Positions 17,353 to 27,165 of a stretch of 64,000 bases of DNA are shown here, in pieces; position 1 is the first letter of the stretch, and the number at the start of each line of letters is the position of its first letter. The notes beneath the pieces were generated by a model. The model saw only the letters and a list, made by a program, of their open reading frames with translations, was not told the origin of the DNA and did no database searches. Position numbers and translations under genes: made by a program. This DNA comes from Akkermansiaceae bacterium (GTDB taxonomy: Bacteria; Verrucomicrobiota; Verrucomicrobiia; Verrucomicrobiales; Akkermansiaceae). Location: contig CAJJBR010000002.1 in the NCBI GenBank assembly GCA_905182475.1, positions 20,103 through 84,102 on the forward strand. Direction: 5' to 3'.

Positions 17353-18135
17353 TTATTGATAATGCACCCAGAAATCGCGTCCGTTTTCCTGAATCTGAGC
17401 CAGTATTCCTTCACCCTGTCCTTTCCCGAACTCCTCCGCAATCGCCCGCAAGTTCCCCGGATGATTGATTTCTTCGCCGAGTGGGAATTTCATGAACTCC
17501 TCCGGCGGTATCATCTCCGGAGCATCCGTTTCTAGGAGGATGCGGTTTGCCGGGAGCTGGCGGAAAACCTCCAAAACCTTGCGCTTCCGCTCCTGCAGGA
17601 AATATCCGGAAAAGGAAAAGTAGGCGCCTTTCTTGAGCAGCCTCTCCGCCACCTCGATAGAGCCGCCGAAGGAGTGCATCAGGAATTTTTCCGGCCATTC
17701 CGGCATCTCGTCCATCACCGAGAAAAGCTCCTCCCAGGCCTTTAGGCAATGAACCGTCATCACGCGGCGCATCTCCGTAGCGATACTCACCTGTTTCACA
17801 AAAACCTCGCGCTGCACTTCCATCACTGGCGTATCCACCCACCCGTCCACCCCGATTTCCCCGACAGTCGCTAGCGGATCCGCATCCAAAATTTCCCGCA
17901 AGCGCCCTTCCCAGCCTTCCTCCGCAGTGTCCGCAAACCACGGATGGATCCCATACGCCGGAAAAACAAAGCCCGCAAACTCCTGCGCCAGACCCGCCAC
18001 CGCTTCCCAGTCCGCCTCCTGAGTCGCATTCACCACGCAGCCGGAAATCCCTTCAAGTTTCATTTCCTCCACCAGCTCGCCAACCGGTTTCCCGAAGCGC
18101 CCGCTCTGTAGATGGTTGTGAGAATCGAAGAACAC
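17353..18135 (-). CDS. TatD-family metal-dependent hydrolase
   Basis: The protein has 260 residues. Metal-ligand motifs of the TatD amidohydrolase group are present in order: FDSHNHL at the N-terminus, YGIHPWF, TVGEIGVDGW, MTVHCLKAW, LMHSFGGS and LLETDAPEM. Family members act as 3'-to-5' DNA exonucleases or D-aminoacyl-tRNA deacylases. The exact role here is unknown. The gene converges with the cassette genes and is divergent from secA. Confidence 0.85.
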   Translation of the reverse strand: MFFDSHNHLQSGRFGKPVGELVEEMKLEGISGCVVNATQEADWEAVAGLAQEFAGFVFPAYGIHPWFADTAEEGWEGRLREILDADPLATVGEIGVDGWVDTPVMEVQREVFVKQVSIATEMRRVMTVHCLKAWEELFSVMDEMPEWPEKFLMHSFGGSIEVAERLLKKGAYFSFSGYFLQERKRKVLEVFRQLPANRILLETDAPEMIPPEEFMKFPLGEEINHPGNLRAIAEEFGKGQGEGILAQIQENGRDFWVHYQ

Positions 18136-18281
18136 AACGTGAGCCTATCAATATCCCCCTCTTCATTGAAGTTTGGAATTTGAACTTTTGCATTTTCCCC
18201 CCAATTCCAACACTTGCACCCGCGCCATCTCCGGTGTATCCACCCTTCACTTAGCCCGCAACGGGCATAGCTCAATTTCTC

Positions 18282-21200
18282 ATGATCAAGTGGATTCTCC
18301 AAAAAATCGTCGGCAGTAAGAACACGCGCGAACTGCGCCGCATCCGCCCGACCGTCGCCCGCATCAACGAAGCGGAGCAAGCGCTCCTGAACGAGCCGGA
18401 AGAAAAACTCCGCGAGCTCACCGTGAAATGGCAAAAACACCTCGCCCGCTACCACGATCTCAAGTCGCCGCCGAAGCCCATCGTCGAAAAAATGTCCGAG
18501 GAGGATCTTCGGACGACCGCCAGCGATCTTGAAGCCCGTTTCAAGGACATGCGCGACGAATTTCCGTCACTTCCCGCCAACATCAAGGCCACTCCGGAAG
18601 CCATCGAGGGTGCGAAGAACTCTTTCCACGAGATCGAAGGCGATTTCCAAAAAGCCCGTGCGAAATATCTGGAGCAGATCCTTCCCGAAGCCTACGCGGT
18701 CGTGAAAAACGGCGCGCGACGCATGTGCGGCACCGAAATCCAGGTCAGCGACCAAGCACTGCCATGGGAAATGATTCACTTCGACGTCCAGCTAGTCGGC
18801 GGCATCGCCCTGCACCGCGGGATGATTGCAGAGATGCAGACGGGTGAAGGTAAAACCCTCGTCGCGACCCTGCCCGTTTACCTCAACGCCCTGACCGGCC
18901 TCGGAGTTCACGTCATCACGGTCAACGACTACCTTGCGAAACGTGACTCAGATTGGATGGGATCACTCTTCCGTTACCTAGGTCTTACCGTCGGTTGTAT
19001 CCAGAACCAAATGGCTCCGTGGGATAGACGCGAGCAATACGCCAACGACATCACATACGGAACCAACGCGGAATTCGGCTTCGACTACCTCCGCGACAAT
19101 GGCATGGCATCTTCCAATGAAGACCAGGTTCAGCGCGGCCATTACATCGCCATCATCGATGAGGTTGACTCCATCCTTATCGACGAGGCGCGGACGCCCC
19201 TCATCATTTCCGGCCCCACCGCCCAATCCACACATCAGTTCGACAAATACAAGCCGCTGGTTGACCAACTCGTCAAAAAGCAGACCGGCCTTTGCAACGA
19301 CCTCGCCAACGAAGCCAAGAAACTCGCCGACGCCGGCGAAATCGACGAAGCCGGACGGTTGCTTTTCAAAATCAAACTCGGCCAGCCGCGCAACCGCAAC
19401 CTCATGCGCTTCATGGAGGAGCCGGAAAACCGCCGCCTAATCGAGAAAACCGAACTCTCCTTCTACCAAGACGCGCAGAAAAAGGAACTCTTCGCCCTCA
19501 AGGAAGAGCTCTTTTTCACCATCGATGAAAAAGGCAACGACGCGGATCTCATGGAAATGGGTCGCGAATTCCTTTCCCCTGGTGACCCGGAATCCTTCAC
19601 CCTCGAAGACCTCGGCTCCGTGTTTGCGGACATCGATGCGAACCTCGAGCTGAGCCCCGAGGAACGCGTTTCACTGAAAGAGGAAGCGCAGGATCGCATG
19701 GGCGTGCAGGCGGAGAAAATCCATAACATTTCCCAACTCCTCAAAGCCTACTGCGTCTATGAAAAGGACGTCCAGTATGTGGTGAAAGACGCCAAGGTCA
19801 TCATCGTCGATGACAACACTGGCCGTGAAATGCCAGGCCGCCGCTGGTCCGACGGACTCCACCAAGCCGTCGAAGCCAAGGAAGGTGTCGCCATCGAAAA
19901 GGAGACTCAGACCTTCGCCACGATCACCATCCAGAACTACTTCCGCCTCTACGAGAAACTCGCCGGCATGACGGGAACCGCTGAAACCGAAGCTGCGGAG
20001 TTTCACGATATCTACCGCCTCGACGTGCTCCCGATCCCGACCAACGCGCCGAATGTCCGCGTCGACGAGAACGACCAAGTTTTCAAGACACGCCGCGAAA
20101 AGTTCAACGCAGTCATCGCGAAAATCCAGGAAGCCCACGACAAAGGGCAACCCGTCCTCTGCGGAACCGCATCCGTGGAATCCTCCCAGACCCTCGCCCG
20201 CATGCTCCAGCGCGCGAAGATCCCTCACTCCGTCCTCAACGCGAAGTTCCACGAGCAGGAAGCGGAAATCGTTTCCTCTGCCGGTCAGCCGGGCTCAGTC
20301 ACTGTTTCTACCAACATGGCAGGACGCGGAACCGACATCAAACTCGGCAAGGGTGTCGCCGAGGTTGGCGGACTTTTCGTAATCGGCACCGAGCGTTACG
20401 AATCACGCCGTGTTGACCGCCAGCTCCGTGGCCGTTGTGCACGTCAGGGCGATCCCGGCCGTTCCCAGTTCTTCATCTCCTTCGAGGATGACCTCATGCG
20501 CAACTTCGCAGCAGCGGAAAAAATGACCGCGATGATGGAACGTTTCGGCATGAAAGACGGCGAAGCGCTCGAGCACTCATGGCTCAACCGCTCCGTGGAA
20601 ACCGCACAGAAACGCGTCGAACAACGCAACTACACATGGCGGAAGCGCGTCCTAGACTTCGATGACGTGATGAACAAACAGCGCGAAGTTGTTTACGGCT
20701 ACCGCAACGAAGTCCTCTCCACCGAGAGCCCTCGCGACCTCGTCATCGAGATCATCGAAGAAACCATCCCGACGAAAGTACACGAATACCTCGAAGAGCG
20801 CGATGAGAGCTCGCCTGACTACGCTGAGCTCCTCGGCTGGGTCAACGCGACCCTCCCGATCAGCGTTTCCAAAGAGGAGTTCGTCACCGGCCAGACTCCC
20901 GAACAGATCTCCAAATTCCTTGTCGACAAGGTCAAGGAAACCTACGAGCTCAAGGTCAAGGAACTGCCTTACGAAGTGCTCGACCAGGAAGAGCGCCGCA
21001 TGGTTCTCGTTGCCATCGACAAGCAATGGATGGCACACCTTTATAACATGGACGCCCTCCGCGAAGGAGTCGGCCTCCGTGCCCAGGGTCAGAAAGACCC
21101 GCTCATCGAGTACAAAAACGAAGCCTATAAACTCTTCGTTACCCTCATGGACGAGATCAAGCAAGAGGCTCTCACGAACCTCTTCCGCTCCGCTGCAAAC

Positions 21201-21470
21201 CTCAAGGATTTCCTCAAGCAGCTCCACAACCAGCCGCAACAACTTCAGGGCGGCGAGTCCAGCGACGGCATTACACGGGACAACATGGCCTCCAGCGGCA
21301 GCTTGGAAAACATCGACCCCGCACAGATTTCCAAACCCGGCGGCAGCGAGCTCAAGCTTAACTTACCAAAACGCAAGCCAAGCTTCTCCATCGAGACCAC
21401 CGGCCGCAACGCCCCCTGCCCATGCGGCTCCGGCAAAAAATACAAGCAGTGCTGCGGGAAAGAGGCGTAA
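18282..21470 (+). CDS. secA: Protein translocase subunit SecA
   Basis: The protein has 1062 residues, longer than the roughly 900 of E. coli. It starts at MIKWILQKIVGSKNTRELRR. The DEAD motor is complete: Walker A MQTGEGKTLVAT near residue 185, DEVDSILIDEARTPLIISGP near 293, and MAGRGTDIKLG in the second helicase lobe. An extra helical stretch of about 170 residues after LIISGP (from VDQLVKKQTGLC to SPEERVSLKEEAQDRM) explains the length. I recall a comparable insertion in Bacteroidota and Verrucomicrobiota SecA. The C-terminus carries the zinc-binding SEC-C motif APCPCGSGKKYKQCC. It is a cytoplasmic ATPase that drives Sec-dependent export. A hairpin follows the stop. Confidence 0.97.
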   Translation: MIKWILQKIVGSKNTRELRRIRPTVARINEAEQALLNEPEEKLRELTVKWQKHLARYHDLKSPPKPIVEKMSEEDLRTTASDLEARFKDMRDEFPSLPANIKATPEAIEGAKNSFHEIEGDFQKARAKYLEQILPEAYAVVKNGARRMCGTEIQVSDQALPWEMIHFDVQLVGGIALHRGMIAEMQTGEGKTLVATLPVYLNALTGLGVHVITVNDYLAKRDSDWMGSLFRYLGLTVGCIQNQMAPWDRREQYANDITYGTNAEFGFDYLRDNGMASSNEDQVQRGHYIAIIDEVDSILIDEARTPLIISGPTAQSTHQFDKYKPLVDQLVKKQTGLCNDLANEAKKLADAGEIDEAGRLLFKIKLGQPRNRNLMRFMEEPENRRLIEKTELSFYQDAQKKELFALKEELFFTIDEKGNDADLMEMGREFLSPGDPESFTLEDLGSVFADIDANLELSPEERVSLKEEAQDRMGVQAEKIHNISQLLKAYCVYEKDVQYVVKDAKVIIVDDNTGREMPGRRWSDGLHQAVEAKEGVAIEKETQTFATITIQNYFRLYEKLAGMTGTAETEAAEFHDIYRLDVLPIPTNAPNVRVDENDQVFKTRREKFNAVIAKIQEAHDKGQPVLCGTASVESSQTLARMLQRAKIPHSVLNAKFHEQEAEIVSSAGQPGSVTVSTNMAGRGTDIKLGKGVAEVGGLFVIGTERYESRRVDRQLRGRCARQGDPGRSQFFISFEDDLMRNFAAAEKMTAMMERFGMKDGEALEHSWLNRSVETAQKRVEQRNYTWRKRVLDFDDVMNKQREVVYGYRNEVLSTESPRDLVIEIIEETIPTKVHEYLEERDESSPDYAELLGWVNATLPISVSKEEFVTGQTPEQISKFLVDKVKETYELKVKELPYEVLDQEERRMVLVAIDKQWMAHLYNMDALREGVGLRAQGQKDPLIEYKNEAYKLFVTLMDEIKQEALTNLFRSAANLKDFLKQLHNQPQQLQGGESSDGITRDNMASSGSLENIDPAQISKPGGSELKLNLPKRKPSFSIETTGRNAPCPCGSGKKYKQCCGKEA

Positions 21471-21477
21471 AACGGTA

Positions 21478-21501
21478 GGGTCAAACCGGCTCGGTTGACC
21501 C
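21478..21501 (+). terminator. Hairpin just after secA
   Basis: GGGTCAA, a bulged A, CCG, loop GCT, CGG and TTGACCC form a 10-bp stem. It begins 8 bases after the secA stop codon. No long T run follows, so it is either a weak or Rho-assisted terminator or an mRNA-end stabiliser. Confidence 0.5.
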
Positions 21502-21756
21502 AAATCAAAAACGCAGCGGCACTCTCCCCTAAGTGGGAGGACAACCGCGATTCCCCGGCCTATTCCCAACCCAGCTTCCTTCCTACACGGAGGGAGAAGG
21601 AAACCTTGGATCGGAGAATCTTCCTTGAAAATTGAAACTCAGGCGTTCAATTTTCAAGAAACCTCCACGCTCTCAAACCCCAATCAGGGTTTATACTTCC
21701 CTCAGGCGGGGGATTTGTAGGCAGGAAGAAATAAAAATTGGTGCCCGGCCTGCGTT

Positions 21757-24700
21757 TTAGGAAACGCTCCGGTTCTGCCTGCCGATGACGAGGGCGGTGA
21801 TGGCACCGCATCCTACGAAAACCCCGAAGAGGAGCCAGCCGCAGAACTTCATGGTTTCGAGGGGTTCCTCGTCAAAGGGGATTGGCTTTTCAAGCGCGAG
21901 GAAGACGTGACGCGGTCGTTTGTTACGGTAGTCGTTGCGGAAGGTTTCTGCCTCACGGACGAGGAGGTCGATGCGTTCGTTGACGAAAAAAGAGTAGGTC
22001 GGTTTCACGCCATCGCCATCGGGCCAGACTTTCATGGTGGAGACCTCTACGGGTGTGCCGCGATCAACCATGCGGCGGATGCGGTTCACGAGTTGCCGGG
22101 CTTCCGGTTCACTCTTCGCACCGGATGCGAGGAGACGGCGTAGGCCTTCCTTGGCCATCTCGAAACGCTCGATTTGTGCTTCGTCGAGATCTCCATCATA
22201 ATCGCGGGCTCGTTCAATTTTCCGTTGGAGGCGGATGCGCTGGAGCTCGAATGGATTGCGTGTGGCTTGGGCGATAAGCATGCCCTCGAAGGCATAACGG
22301 AGTGGCATCACGCGGGCGGGGACGGGGACGCCGCCGCGCTCGCGTTCAAGCTTCGCCTCATCGAACAGGCCGCGGTTCATTTCATTGTAGGGGACGAGGG
22401 CGCCAGCTAGGAGCATTTGCGGGACGAGTAGCAGGGGCACTGCGGTGAGGGCGGCGCGCTCGGTTTTCACAAGGGAGGAAACTACGAGAGCCATCCCCGT
22501 GCCAGTGAGGGCTGTTAGAGTCATCCAGATCCAGTGGTAGAGGAGGACGCCTTCGATTTCCAAAAAATGGTTCCCGACGACGAGGTATGTAAAACACTGG
22601 ACTGCTGCGACTAGGCCGAGAGCGATAAATTTCGCGCTGACGTAGGAGACACCGCCGGGCTGGCAGTTCCGCTCACGACGGAGCACTGCGCGATCCCTGA
22701 GGATTTCCGTGGCAGAGTTGGTGAGGCCGAGGAACATCGCGACGGTGACACTGAGGAAAATGTATGCCGGGATGTGGAGTGCGGTGGAAAATTCGTAGGA
22801 GCCGGTTGGGGAAGACCGCAGAGTGATAGCGATCAGTGCCGCGAGGATGGGAGCTTCCAAGAATGTGCTGTAAAGGGTGCCACGGTTTCTGATTTTCGAG
22901 AGTAGGGAGCGCTGGAAGTGGGTGGCGAAAACCAGCAGGATCGCGCGGAACGGGCGGCTGGGTGTCGGCGGGACGGGGAGTCTTCCGCCGGGTTCGGTCT
23001 CGCCGAGGCGGCTTGGCGGAGCATTGTCCCGTTGGAGGGAGCGGAGCAGTGAGGCGCTTTCGTAGCGCTCTTGCCAGAAGGTCGGTGGGAAACGGCGGAC
23101 GGCTCCTCCGTGAGCTCCATCGCCGATCACGCTGAGCGGGGTTTCTAAAACATCGAAGACAAAATCTGCTCCGAGAGGGGTTTTCGCGACCAGGGACGGA
23201 TGCGCGATCCCGAGTTCCTCGCAGGCTTCGCGGAAGTAGCCAACCATGCTCGCGGGTGTCCCGAAAAAAGCCAGTTTTCCACCACCGTCTAGGAGTAGGA
23301 CTTTGTCGAAAAGTCGCAGGACTCCAGCGCCTGGGCGGTGCAAGGAGGCGATGACGATTTTTTCTCTCGCCAGTCCCCGCAGGGTTTCGGCGACGTGTTC
23401 GGAGTCTTTCGAGGAGAGGCCGGAGATCGGCTCGTCGAAGAGGAACACTTCCGCGCGGCTGCCGAGATCTACTCCGAGATTTAGCCTGCTTCGCTCACCA
23501 CCGGAGATCGTTTTTTGACCCGGGGATCCGACCTTTCTTCTCGCGATCCGTTGCAAGCCGAGCTCCGCGAGCATGCTGTCCACTCGTCTGTTGTGCTCGG
23601 CAAGGCCGAGGCCGGGGCGGCGCACCATGACCCCGTGTTGGAGGTGCTCGCGGACGGTGAGCTGCGGGTTCAATGCCTCTTCCTGAGGCATGTTCGCGAT
23701 GAAGGGCACCAGCTTCTTGCGGTGATCGTAGAGGGAAATTCCGTTGAGATTCACTTTCCCGCGGGTGGGCTTCCGCTGACCGGAAAGCACGGCCAGTAGG
23801 GTGCTTTTCCCGCTACCGCTGGGGCCGATGATACAGAGAGTTTCTCCGCGCCTGACCATGAAGCTGATCTGGTCGAGTGCGCGGGCATCTTTCCCGAAAT
23901 CGTGGATCAGTGCATCGACCTCAAGGGATTCGATCTGAGTTCTTTCCTCGTCGAGAAAGCCTTCGGAAAACCTGCACCGAACCGCTTGGCTACCGGAAAG
24001 CCGGATCACGGAACCATCGCGCAGGCTAGTGCTCTGACGAACCGGAAGTCCGTCCACCAATACTGTCCCGTCGGCTTCCATCACCTCCAGTTTTCCCGTG
24101 GCCCCTTGGCCATCGTAGCGGATGAAAAGAACGGTTCGTGGAGCGAGTTTCGTGCCTAGCAGAAGATCCCCGCTACCGAGTGCGCCGGGATCGTTGGAGA
24201 CCAGGTATTCCTGTTTCTCCGATGCGAGCCGGAATCGACGGCCCGATTGAAGGGCCTTTTTCCTGAGGTCGTTCACCGTGAGGCTGAAGCCCGCCGATCC
24301 GCCGATTCGTTCGTGGTAGCGGCAGGTCACAGTTTCACCTTTTTGGATAAGGCCTTTGCTGCCCACGTGCAGATCCGTATCTGCCAGCGCCTCGACCTCT
24401 GCCTCTAGCCCGAACCTGACCCTGAGTTTGCTGCCGCGAGATCTCGTCCTCTCCGCGATTAATTCTTCTTCACCCGCCTCAAGGTAAAGGGCGGGCATGT
24501 TACCCGTTTTTCTGACATCCAGGAAAAACCGCAGGTCTTCGTAGGACATCAGCCAACCTGGGATAACGAGTTCCTGCCGCTCACGGACACGCATGAAAGC
24601 GCCAGTGGCGAGGGATTTGCCGCGCACCCAGAGAGGCACCGGGCCGGTGTTGCGGAGTAGGATGAGATCGCCCGCACGATAGATGCGAAACTCCTGCACC

Positions 24701-25314
24701 CCTGATGCGGGAGGCAACATCACATCCGCTTCCTTTCCCCCGAAGACCAGCTTCTCGAACGGCAGGTCCGCGTCTTTGATCTCCTCGCCCTCGCCGCGCA
24801 TTTCACGGAGGATGGCCGAGCCGACCTCGGGTTGCCCGAGCCGCCTCATGAAAATTTCAAAGCTGGCGCGGCTCCTCTCCGATCTTCCCGCCGCATCCAC
24901 TAGGGTGAAGAGCTGGAGTCCAACGGAAAGCTTCCCGGTATCATCCAGGCTCTTGCGAAGATCGTTGGCGAGGCCTTGGAGGGGTTTCGGGCTTTTCACC
25001 GCCTTTCTCAATCTCCTCGTCAGCCATGCGTGGTCTACTTCGGGAAACGCGCTACGCAGCATGTCGAGGATTAGATCCGCCTCTACCGGGCTGAGTATGT
25101 CATCAAGTGTAGCGAAGGCTGCAAACGCATCCACCAAAGCGCCAACTTGGGCCTGCGAGCGTTCCCCACTACTGCGGAAGCGTCCCGCTCCGGGAAACCA
25201 TCCCGGTAGGCGGTTTGCTGCGGTGGATTGGCGCGGCGCGGTGGATTTCACCTGCGATTTCGGCTCCTCACCCGGCTTCACGTCCGCCCCTTTGTTCTCG
25301 CCGTCACCTGCCAT
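21757..25314 (-). CDS. TerB-like/FHA-like/ABC-2 fusion transporter
   Basis: The protein has 1185 residues. I chose the ATG at 25314 because a strong GGAGG lies just upstream; an open frame to 25395 would add a poor leader. The order is: a low-complexity N-terminus; a helical TerB-like domain (about 50-150, DAFAAFATLDDILSPVEADL); a beta-rich, FHA-like stretch (about 200-440, ending VDGLPVRQSTSLRDGSVIRL); an ABC ATPase with Walker A GPSGSGKST near 495, signature ISGGERSRL near 602 and Walker B VFLFDEP near 620; and an ABC-2 permease from about 795, with a last membrane helix at the C-terminus. Its half-transporter layout resembles ABCG proteins. The substrate is unknown. It stands alone, divergent from the YjbR gene. 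Confidence 0.82.
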   Translation of the reverse strand: MAGDGENKGADVKPGEEPKSQVKSTAPRQSTAANRLPGWFPGAGRFRSSGERSQAQVGALVDAFAAFATLDDILSPVEADLILDMLRSAFPEVDHAWLTRRLRKAVKSPKPLQGLANDLRKSLDDTGKLSVGLQLFTLVDAAGRSERSRASFEIFMRRLGQPEVGSAILREMRGEGEEIKDADLPFEKLVFGGKEADVMLPPASGVQEFRIYRAGDLILLRNTGPVPLWVRGKSLATGAFMRVRERQELVIPGWLMSYEDLRFFLDVRKTGNMPALYLEAGEEELIAERTRSRGSKLRVRFGLEAEVEALADTDLHVGSKGLIQKGETVTCRYHERIGGSAGFSLTVNDLRKKALQSGRRFRLASEKQEYLVSNDPGALGSGDLLLGTKLAPRTVLFIRYDGQGATGKLEVMEADGTVLVDGLPVRQSTSLRDGSVIRLSGSQAVRCRFSEGFLDEERTQIESLEVDALIHDFGKDARALDQISFMVRRGETLCIIGPSGSGKSTLLAVLSGQRKPTRGKVNLNGISLYDHRKKLVPFIANMPQEEALNPQLTVREHLQHGVMVRRPGLGLAEHNRRVDSMLAELGLQRIARRKVGSPGQKTISGGERSRLNLGVDLGSRAEVFLFDEPISGLSSKDSEHVAETLRGLAREKIVIASLHRPGAGVLRLFDKVLLLDGGGKLAFFGTPASMVGYFREACEELGIAHPSLVAKTPLGADFVFDVLETPLSVIGDGAHGGAVRRFPPTFWQERYESASLLRSLQRDNAPPSRLGETEPGGRLPVPPTPSRPFRAILLVFATHFQRSLLSKIRNRGTLYSTFLEAPILAALIAITLRSSPTGSYEFSTALHIPAYIFLSVTVAMFLGLTNSATEILRDRAVLRRERNCQPGGVSYVSAKFIALGLVAAVQCFTYLVVGNHFLEIEGVLLYHWIWMTLTALTGTGMALVVSSLVKTERAALTAVPLLLVPQMLLAGALVPYNEMNRGLFDEAKLERERGGVPVPARVMPLRYAFEGMLIAQATRNPFELQRIRLQRKIERARDYDGDLDEAQIERFEMAKEGLRRLLASGAKSEPEARQLVNRIRRMVDRGTPVEVSTMKVWPDGDGVKPTYSFFVNERIDLLVREAETFRNDYRNKRPRHVFLALEKPIPFDEEPLETMKFCGWLLFGVFVGCGAITALVIGRQNRSVS

Positions 25315-25406
25315 TGCTCCCTCCTTTCTGCCAGACCCCACCGTCTCCCGCAAGCCTTCGCGTAGGGCTTGACCGCAGGTCCGTGACTTCATCACATACT
25401 TTGATC

Positions 25407-25757
25407 ATGTCTCCCGCCGCCCTCAGCAAGCTCCTGCTTTCCCTTCCCCATGTGGTGGAGGACACACCCTTTGGCCCGGAGACCCTCGTCCAGAAGGTCG
25501 GTGGGAAAATGTTCGCCCTCTATTCTCCGGGAGGCGAACCGCTACGCATGAACTTGAAGTGCGACCCCGCCCGCGCGCTCGAACTCCGCGAGCAATACGA
25601 ATCCATCATCCCGGGCTACCACATGAACAAGCGCCACTGGAACACCCTCATCCTCGACGGCTCGCTTCCTGCAGCCTTGGTGAAGGAGCTGATCGAGCAC
25701 TCCTACGGACTGGTGTTCGCTTCTCTGTCGAAAAAGGTGCGTGAGAGCCTTTCCTGA
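25407..25757 (+). CDS. MmcQ/YjbR-family protein
   Basis: The protein has 116 residues and starts at the ATG at 25407 (MSPAALSKLLLSLPHVVEDT). The CyaY-like fold of YjbR proteins is recognisable: GGKMFALYSPG, LRMNLKCDPARALELREQYE, GYHMNKRHWNTLIL and a helical C-terminus ending LIEHSYGLVFASL. The family is described as DNA-binding, but its cellular role is unclear. It is divergent from the ABC fusion gene across about 90 bp. Confidence 0.85.
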   Translation: MSPAALSKLLLSLPHVVEDTPFGPETLVQKVGGKMFALYSPGGEPLRMNLKCDPARALELREQYESIIPGYHMNKRHWNTLILDGSLPAALVKELIEHSYGLVFASLSKKVRESLS

Positions 25758-25869
25758 CTCACAGGAAATCCCCGAAAAACTTGCAATCCGTCCCCACTCG
25801 CCCGAACACTCTTGCCGCAGAGGTTCGCTCTTCTTTAGGCTCAAACCTCCTCGCTCACATCTCTCTATT

Positions 25870-27093
25870 ATGAAAAATATCCTCATCATCGGAGCCGGCG
25901 GGGTCGGCAGTGTCGTCGCCCATAAATGCGCCATGCTTTCCGGCACGTTCGGAGAAATCACCCTCGCCTCCCGCACCCTTTCGAAATGCGATGACATCGC
26001 CGCCTCGGTAAAAAGCCGCACCGGGAAGATCATAGCCACCACCAAGGTCGATGCCGACAACGCCGATGAAACCGCCGCACTCATCGAAAAAACCGGCGCG
26101 AAGTTACTCATCAACGTCGCCCTTCCCTACCAGGATCTCAACCTCATGGACGCCTGCCTCAAGGCGGGGATCGATTATATGGATACCGCGAATTACGAGC
26201 CGCTTGATGTCGCAAAATTCGAGTATTCTTGGCAGTGGGAGTATCAGAAAAAATTCGAGCAAGCCGGCCTCTCCGCCTTGCTCGGCTCCGGCTTCGACCC
26301 CGGTGTGACCAACGTTTTCACCGCATGGGCGCTCAAGCACCAATTCGATGAGATCCACACCCTCGACATCATCGACGTGAACGGCGGCGACCACGGCCAC
26401 GCCTTCGCTACGAATTTCAACCCGGAGATCAACATCCGCGAGGTCACCGCCGAGTGCCGCCACTGGGAGGACGGCAAATTCGTCGAGACCGCCCCAATGT
26501 CAATGCACCAGCCTTTCACCTGTCCGCAGGAAGTCGGCACTTACGAGATTTACCGCATGTATCACGAGGAGCTGGAGTCCTTGGTGAAACATATCCCCAC
26601 GATCAAGCGAGCGCAGTTCTGGATGTCGTTTTCCCAGAATTACATCAACCACCTCCAAGTCCTCCAGAACGTCGGCATGACCCGCATCGACGAGGTGGAT
26701 TATAACGGCGTGAAAATCGTCCCTCTTCAGTTTCTCAAAGCGGTTCTACCGAATCCTGGCGACCTCGGCGAAACTACCAAGGGCAGAACTTGCATTGGCA
26801 ATGTCATCACCGGTGTGAAAGACGGGAAACCGAAGGCGATCTACATCTACAACATCTGTGACCACGAAAAATGTTTCGAGGAAGTTGGCTCCCAAGCAAT
26901 CTCATACACCACCGGTGTCCCCGCCATGATTGGCGCGAAGCAGATGCTCGAAGGCGGCTGGAGCAAGCCAGGAGTCTGGAATATCGAGCAACACGATCCC
27001 GACAGCTTCATGGCGGATCTCAATGAAAACGGCCTGCTGTGGCAGTATGTCGAGCTAACTCCGGAGCAGGCGGCGGGGTTTCAGGTGGCATAA
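25870..27093 (+). CDS. Carboxynorspermidine synthase (saccharopine dehydrogenase family)
   Basis: The protein has 407 residues from the ATG at 25870. A Rossmann NAD(P) site opens the protein (KNILIIGAGGVGSVVAHKCA), followed by DADNADETAALIEKTGAKLL and GIDYMDTANYEP. The segments LLGSGFDPGVTNVFTAWALK, NGGDHGHAFATNFNPEINIR and YNICDHEKCFEEVGSQAISY are characteristic of carboxynorspermidine/carboxyspermidine dehydrogenase rather than lysine-pathway enzymes. The enzyme condenses a diamine with aspartate semialdehyde. The partner decarboxylase is not in this window. A family A repeat abuts the stop codon directly. Confidence 0.9.
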   Translation: MKNILIIGAGGVGSVVAHKCAMLSGTFGEITLASRTLSKCDDIAASVKSRTGKIIATTKVDADNADETAALIEKTGAKLLINVALPYQDLNLMDACLKAGIDYMDTANYEPLDVAKFEYSWQWEYQKKFEQAGLSALLGSGFDPGVTNVFTAWALKHQFDEIHTLDIIDVNGGDHGHAFATNFNPEINIREVTAECRHWEDGKFVETAPMSMHQPFTCPQEVGTYEIYRMYHEELESLVKHIPTIKRAQFWMSFSQNYINHLQVLQNVGMTRIDEVDYNGVKIVPLQFLKAVLPNPGDLGETTKGRTCIGNVITGVKDGKPKAIYIYNICDHEKCFEEVGSQAISYTTGVPAMIGAKQMLEGGWSKPGVWNIEQHDPDSFMADLNENGLLWQYVELTPEQAAGFQVA

Positions 27094-27159
27094 CGGAACG
27101 CGGACTTTAGTCCGCCGCGCCTTGGAAATTGTGGTCTGCGGACTAAAGTCCGCGCTCCA
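27094..27159. repeat. Palindromic dispersed repeat, family A, copy 2
   Basis: It begins at the base after the TAA of the upstream gene with CGGAACGCGGACTTTAGTCC, and its inverted partner GCGGACTAAAGTCCGCG ends the unit at about 27155. Each arm is itself palindromic (GGACTTTAGTCC, with one mismatch). It lies between convergent genes and could serve as a two-way transcript end. Confidence 0.85.
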
Positions 27160-27165
27160 TTCTTA

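Noticed and set aside
20652..21242. Long antisense frame inside secA
   Set aside because: It is a codon-bias shadow; the SecA frame is unambiguous.
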